Assembly: GCF_040958095.1 (NCBI RefSeq)
Contig: NC_091165.1
Location: forward strand, 30,726,186-30,790,185
From: Procambarus clarkii
Lineage: Eukaryota; Arthropoda; Malacostraca; Decapoda; Cambaridae
DNA: 64,000 nucleotides
Reading direction: 5' to 3'
Part shown: piece by piece, positions 58,920-64,000 of the stretch
Position numbering within the stretch: position 1 is the stretch's first letter
How the letters are laid out: every line of letters begins with the position of its first letter
The notes under the pieces: model-generated
Told to the model about the DNA's origin: nothing
The model's database searches: none
The model's input: the letters and a program-made list of their open reading frames with translations, nothing else
Program-made: the position numbers and the translations under genes

Positions 58920-61000
58920 TAATTTTCAAATAAAACGGCGTATACCAGTTCTGTGAGTGACAAGGTTATTCGTATGTCTGGCAGGAAAGACGGGAACAAA
59001 CAAAAGCAAGGATACAGGTCCCTTGAATATAAGTAAAATAAATAAATAAATAAATGTTTATTCAGGTAAGGTACATACATACAAGAGATTTTACAAAAAA
59101 TGATTGATTTATAGATAGAGCTAGTACATACAATGCCTAAAGCCACTATTACGCAAAGCGTTTTGGGCAGGAAAAACATTAATGACTCCAACTTAATACT
59201 AATTAAATATAAAGAATAAAATATGTTGAGAACAAATAAAAATAAAGATACAAAAAGGGGGGAACATGGCTGAAAAAGCAGCACAAATACAATTTGGTCG
59301 ACAAACAGCGTTGTTTAAGAAAACAGACATTGGTTGACAATAGAGGGTAAGGTAGGTTACAGGGAATTTATTAGGTAGTGCTTCGTTTTGATCTTAAACT
59401 GGTTGAGAGAGGTACAGTCTTTAACATGGTTGGGAAGGTCATTCCACATTCTGGGTCCCTTGATTTGTAGAGCATTTCTAGTTTGATTAAGTCTTACTCT
59501 TGGAATATCAAAAGTGTATTTATTTCTGGTGTGGTGCTCATGGGTTCTGTTACAACCTTCAATGAAGCTTTTGAGGTCAGGATTGGCATTACAGTTCAGC
59601 GTTTTATATATGTATAATACACATGAGAGAATGTGCAGTGAATTAATATCTAACATATTCAGAGATTTGAGTAAGGGTACCGAGTGATGTCTGGGGCCAG
59701 AGTTGGATATTGTCCTAATAGCAGCTTTGTGTTGAGTAATTAGAGGACGTAAATGATTTTGGGTAGTAGAACCCCAAGCACAAATACCATAGTTAAGATA
59801 TGGATAAATGAGGGATTAATAGAGAGTCACCAGGGCAGGGCGGGGTACATAATATCTGATCTTGAAAAGAATGCCAACAGTTTTTGAAACTTTTTTTGAT
59901 ATATTTAAAATGTGTCCCTGGAAATTCAGCTTGTGGTCAATGAGAACGCCAAGGAATTTGCCAACTAATTTGTTACAAATTTGGGTATTGTTTATTTTTA
60001 GATTTATTTGATTAGAGGATTTATTGCCAAACAGAATATAGAAAGTTTTGTCAATGTTAAGGGTGAGTTCGTTGGCAGTTAGCCAAAGATGGACTTTATT
60101 TAGCTCAGTATTTACTGTGGCATTTAGAGCAAGGGGGTCAGGACTGGAGTAAATGAAGGTTGTGTCGTCAGCAAATAGAATTGGTTTGAGGTGTTGGGAG
60201 GCATTTGGAAGGTCATTAATGTAGATGAGAAAGAGGAGAGGGCCAAGTATGCTGTCCTGAGGAACACCGATGTTGATGGGTAGGGTGGGAGAAATTGAAT
60301 TATTCACAGAAACATACTGGAGCCTGTCAGTAAGGTAACATTTGAGGTATTGCAGGGAGTGTCTTCTGACTCCATAATGATGTAATTTAAGAAGAAGGTT
60401 TTGGTGGTTGACAGTGTCAAAAGCCTTACACAGGTCCACAAATAACCCAACAGGGAACTCATTTTTATCAAGAGCTGCATGAATCAAATTAATCATACTA
60501 CATGTAATAAGTGCATCGTTAGTGCTTTTTTGGGGTCTGAAGCCATATTGACAAGAGCTAAGTATATTGTGTTTGGCTAGATAAGAGTAAAGCTGCTTGT
60601 TGATTAGTTTTTCAAATATTTTTGACAAGTTAGGCAGGATTGATATAGGTCTGTAGTTGTTAACATCTGTGAGATCATCACATTTGTGGACAGGGGTTAC
60701 TCTCGCTTTTTTTATAATATCTCGAAAAAGTTTGGAGTTCAAGTGACTTGTTGAAGAGCAATGCAATAGCAGGGGCTAAAGATCTGGAGGCTTTTTTGTA
60801 AATTAAAGTTGGTATCCCCTCAAGGGCACTAGGCTTGGTTTTAAGGGAAAGGATTATCTCATTAACGTCAGTGGAATTAGTAGGCTTTAGGTACAGAGAC
60901 TGTGGATAGTTACCTGTAAGATAGTCCTTAACATCAGTACTGGAAGATGGAATATCATTTGCATGGGATGACCCAATGGAAGAGAAGAACCTATTGAACT
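58920..61000 (-). mobile_element. LINE with RT domain, cut by the assembly gap
   Basis: The left edge has the AATAAATAAATAAATG tail and 3' UTR. The C-terminal ORF2 (59656-59357 and onward) matches the copy at 26600. A 316-codon frame (60766-59816) holds the RT: P-V-H-K-C-D-D, Y-R-P-I-S-I-L-P, Q-Y-G-F-R-P, F-V-D-L-C-K-A-F-D-T-V, G-V-P-Q-D-S-I-L-G-P (usually Q-G-S) and the catalytic F-A-D-D-T. A frameshift near 60730 joins it to upstream coding with F-N-R-F-F-S and L-K-T-K-P-S. The endonuclease end is lost in the gap at 61001. Confidence 0.92.
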
Positions 61001-61500
61001 NNNNNNNNNNNNNNNNNNNNNNNNNNNNNNNNNNNNNNNNNNNNNNNNNNNNNNNNNNNNNNNNNNNNNNNNNNNNNNNNNNNNNNNNNNNNNNNNNNNN
61101 NNNNNNNNNNNNNNNNNNNNNNNNNNNNNNNNNNNNNNNNNNNNNNNNNNNNNNNNNNNNNNNNNNNNNNNNNNNNNNNNNNNNNNNNNNNNNNNNNNNN
61201 NNNNNNNNNNNNNNNNNNNNNNNNNNNNNNNNNNNNNNNNNNNNNNNNNNNNNNNNNNNNNNNNNNNNNNNNNNNNNNNNNNNNNNNNNNNNNNNNNNNN
61301 NNNNNNNNNNNNNNNNNNNNNNNNNNNNNNNNNNNNNNNNNNNNNNNNNNNNNNNNNNNNNNNNNNNNNNNNNNNNNNNNNNNNNNNNNNNNNNNNNNNN
61401 NNNNNNNNNNNNNNNNNNNNNNNNNNNNNNNNNNNNNNNNNNNNNNNNNNNNNNNNNNNNNNNNNNNNNNNNNNNNNNNNNNNNNNNNNNNNNNNNNNNN
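61001..61500. other. Assembly gap, exactly 500 N
   Basis: A run of exactly 500 N, which looks like a placeholder of unknown true size. It lies between a LINE and the inverted start of a satellite, where assembly often fails. Confidence 0.99.
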
Positions 61501-61829
61501 ATCACCTCATTCTTTGGGGCACACGTGAGGAACACAAATGCAAACAAGCCTGAATGGTCCCCAGGACTATATACAACTGAAAACTCACACCCCAGAAGTG
61601 ACTCGAACCCATACTCCCACAACTGGTATGTACAGGGACGCCTTAATCCGCTTGACCATCACGACCGGACATAAGAAGTGATAGCCGAGGCTATTTGAAC
61701 CACTTCCCCGCCGGCACTCGGATGGTAATCTTGGGCATAGCATTTTATCAAATCACCTCATTCTTTGGGGCACACGTGAGGAACACAAATGCAAACAAGC
61801 CTGAATGGTCCCCAGGACTATATACAACT
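61501..61829 (-). repeat. Inverted portion of the 252-bp satellite
   Basis: This is the reverse complement of the units that follow: about 1.3 units, from ATCACCTCATTCTTTGGGGC to CCCAGGACTATATACAACT, with no visible substitutions against the main array. It is cut on the left by the gap and flips orientation at 61829/61830. Confidence 0.96.
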
Positions 61830-64000
61830 ATGTCCGGTCGTGATGGTCAAGCGGATTAAGGCGTCCCTGTACATACCAGTTGTGGGAGTATGGGTTCGAG
61901 TCACTTCTGGGGTGTGAGTTTTCAGTTGTATATAGTCCTGGGGACCATTCAGGCTTGTTTGCATTTGTGTTCCTCACGTGTGCCCCAAAGAATGAGGTGA
62001 TTTGATAAAATGCTATGCCCAAGATTACCATCCGAGTGCCGGCGGGGAAGTGGTTCAAATAGCCTCGGCTATCACTTCCTTATGTCCGGTCGTGATGGTC
62101 AAGCGGATTAAGGCGTCCCTGTACATACCAGTTGTGGGAGTATGGGTTCGAGTCACTTCTGGGGTGTGAGTTTTCAGCTGTATATAGTCCTGGGGACCAT
62201 TCAGGCTTGTTTGCATTTGTGTTCCTCACGTGTGCCCCAAAGAATGAGGTGATTTGATAAAATGCTATGCCCAAGATTACCATCCGAGTGCCGGCGGGGA
62301 AGTGGTTCAAATAGCCTCGGCTATCACTTCCTTATGTCCGGTCGTGATGGTCAAGCGGATTAAGGCGTCCCTGTACATACCAGTTGTGGGAGTATGGGTT
62401 CGAGTCACTTCTGGGGTGTGAGTTTTCAGTTGTATATAGTCCTGGGGACCATTCAGGCTTGTTTGCATTTGTGTTCCTCACGTGTGCCCCAAAGAATGAG
62501 GTGATTTGATAAAATGCTATGCCCAAGATTACCATCCGAGTGCCGGCGGGGAAGTGGTTCAAATAGCCTCGGCTATCACTTCCTTATGTCCGGTCGTGAT
62601 GGTCAAGCGGATTAAGGCGTCCCTGTACATACCAGTTGTGGGAGTATGGGTTCGAGTCACTTCTGGGGTGTGAGTTTTCAGTTGTATATAGTCCTGGGGA
62701 CCATTCAGGCTTGTTTGCATTTGTGTTCCTCACGTGTGCCCCAAAGAATGAGGTGATTTGATAAAATGCTATGCCCAAGATTACCATCCGAGTGCCGGCG
62801 GGGAAGTGGTTCAAATAGCCTCGGCTATCACTTCCTTATGTCCGGTCGTGATGGTCAAGCGGATTAAGGCGTCCCTGTACATACCAGTTGTGGGAGTATG
62901 GGTTCGAGTCACTTCTGGGGTGTGAGTTTTCAGTTGTATATAGTCCTGGGGACCATTCAGGCTTGTTTGCATTTGTGTTCCTCACGTGTGCCCCAAAGAA
63001 TGAGGTGATTTGATAAAATGCTATGCCCAAGATTACCATCCGAGTGCCGGCGGGGAAGTGGTTCAAATAGCCTCGGCTATCACTTCCTTATGTCCGGTCG
63101 TGATGGTCAAGCGGATTAAGGCGTCCCTGTACATACCAGTTGTGGGAGTATGGGTTCGAGTCACTTCTGGGGTGTGAGTTTTCAGTTGTATATAGTCCTG
63201 GGGACCATTCAGGCTTGTTTGCATTTGTGTTCCTCACGTGTGCCCCAAAGAATGAGGTGATTTGATAAAATGCTATGCCCAAGATTACCATCCGAGTGCC
63301 GGCGGGGAAGTGGTTCAAATAGCCTCGGCTATCACTTCCTTATGTCCGGTCGTGATGGTCAAGCGGATTAAGGCGTCCCTGTACATACCAGTTGTGGGAG
63401 TATGGGTTCGAGTCACTTCTGGGGTGTGAGTTTTCAGTTGTATATAGTCCTGGGGACCATTCAGGCTTGTTTGCATTTGTGTTCCTCACGTGTGCCCCAA
63501 AGAATGAGGTGATTTGATAAAATGCTATGCCCAAGATTACCATCCGAGTGCCGGCGGGGAAGTGGTTCAAATAGCCTCGGCTATCACTTCCTTATGTCCG
63601 GTCGTGATGGTCAAGCGGATTAAGGCGTCCCTGTACATACCAGTTGTGGGAGTATGGGTTCGAGTCACTTCTGGGGTGTGAGTTTTCAGTTGTATATAGT
63701 CCTGGGGACCATTCAGGCTTGTTTGCATTTGTGTTCCTCACGTGTGCCCCAAAGAATGAGGTGATTTGATAAAATGCTATGCCCAAGATTACCATCCGAG
63801 TGCCGGCGGGGAAGTGGTTCAAATAGCCTCGGCTATCACTTCCTTATGTCCGGTCGTGATGGTCAAGCGGATTAAGGCGTCCCTGTACATACCAGTTGTG
63901 GGAGTATGGGTTCGAGTCACTTCTGGGGTGTGAGTTTTCAGTTGTATATAGTCCTGGGGACCATTCAGGCTTGTTTGCATTTGTGTTCCTCACGTGTGCC
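61830..64000 (+). repeat. 252-bp SINE-derived satellite, 8 full units plus a partial one
   Basis: Unit starts (ATGTCCGGTCG) lie at 61830, 62082, 62334, 62586, 62838, 63090, 63342, 63594 and 63846, an exact 252-bp period. Units are almost identical; one visible difference is CAGCTG for CAGTTG near 62178. Each unit begins with a tRNA-like head: TGATGGTCAAGCGGATTAAG (box A-like) and GGGTTCGAGTCACTTC (box B-like), about 60 bp apart. A 160-bp body follows. The - strand stays open for 76 codons per unit, which is a by-product of repetition. The array runs off the window. Confidence 0.97.

Noticed and set aside
61828..63822. Eight identical 76-codon - strand frames
   Set aside because: They are one per 252-bp satellite unit, on the strand opposite to the tRNA-like head, with no known domain.
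61830..64000. A cluster of tRNA-Leu genes
   Set aside because: The box A- and B-like sequences are present, but the arms do not pair as a cloverleaf and the body continues as SINE.

Overview
The window is animal nuclear DNA, most likely from an arthropod and probably a decapod crustacean such as a crayfish. The signs are one intron-rich animal gene, abundant CR1-, I- and RTE-like LINEs, Ty3/gypsy and BEL/Pao LTR elements, tRNA-derived SINEs and many minisatellites. There is no bacterial or operon structure. The species is inferred from general familiarity with decapod repeats, not proven. About 3% of the window is host coding sequence and most of the rest is nested transposon debris.

The one host gene is a complete TRPML (mucolipin) cation-channel gene on the + strand, 14416-30427. 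It has 13 coding exons, all introns are GT-AG, and it encodes 609 residues. The six membrane helices, the four luminal cysteines, the N-G-D-D pore filter and a C-terminal acidic dileucine are all intact. Its introns carry much of the repeat load: LINE fragments, a (CA)n array, a candidate Helitron holding a C-rich minisatellite, a hairpin-forming 29-bp array and a 2.4-kb minisatellite of 25/33-bp units.

Left of the gene (1-14.1 kb) lie two broken Ty3/gypsy pol genes, one on each strand. They are cut by a 28-copy 37-bp satellite, a SINE and many copies of one CR1-like LINE. Two copies of a foldback MITE are also here, and target duplications and an empty site show how they inserted. A CR1-type ORF1 with an SGNH esterase domain lies at 12.6-13.2 kb.

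Right of the gene (31-46 kb) is a nest of LTR elements. A BEL/Pao element (about 32925-43499) holds a 7.46-kb Ty3/gypsy element (34715-42173) with two ~720-bp LTRs and a 4-bp target duplication. The pol gene of that inner element runs integrase, then reverse transcriptase, then RNase H. This is the Gmr1-type order, not the usual gypsy order. A further gypsy 3' end and LTR adjoin at 43.5-44.7 kb.

From 46 to 53.9 kb there is a long I-clade-like LINE on the - strand (gag-like ORF1, APE, RT, RNase H). It is broken by frameshifts and by another LINE. Then follow a solo LTR with a 5-bp target duplication (56459-57489) and an RT-bearing LINE (58.9-61.0 kb) cut by a 500-N assembly gap. The end of the window is a 252-bp satellite built from a tRNA-like SINE; it is inverted once at 61829/61830 and runs off the edge.

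No functional tRNA, rRNA, CRISPR array or prokaryotic system is present. The observations most worth following are the integrase-first gypsy elements, the fragment inside one of them that looks like R-U5 plus primer site, the inverted SINE-derived satellite, and the LINE/SINE pair sharing a 3' tail.
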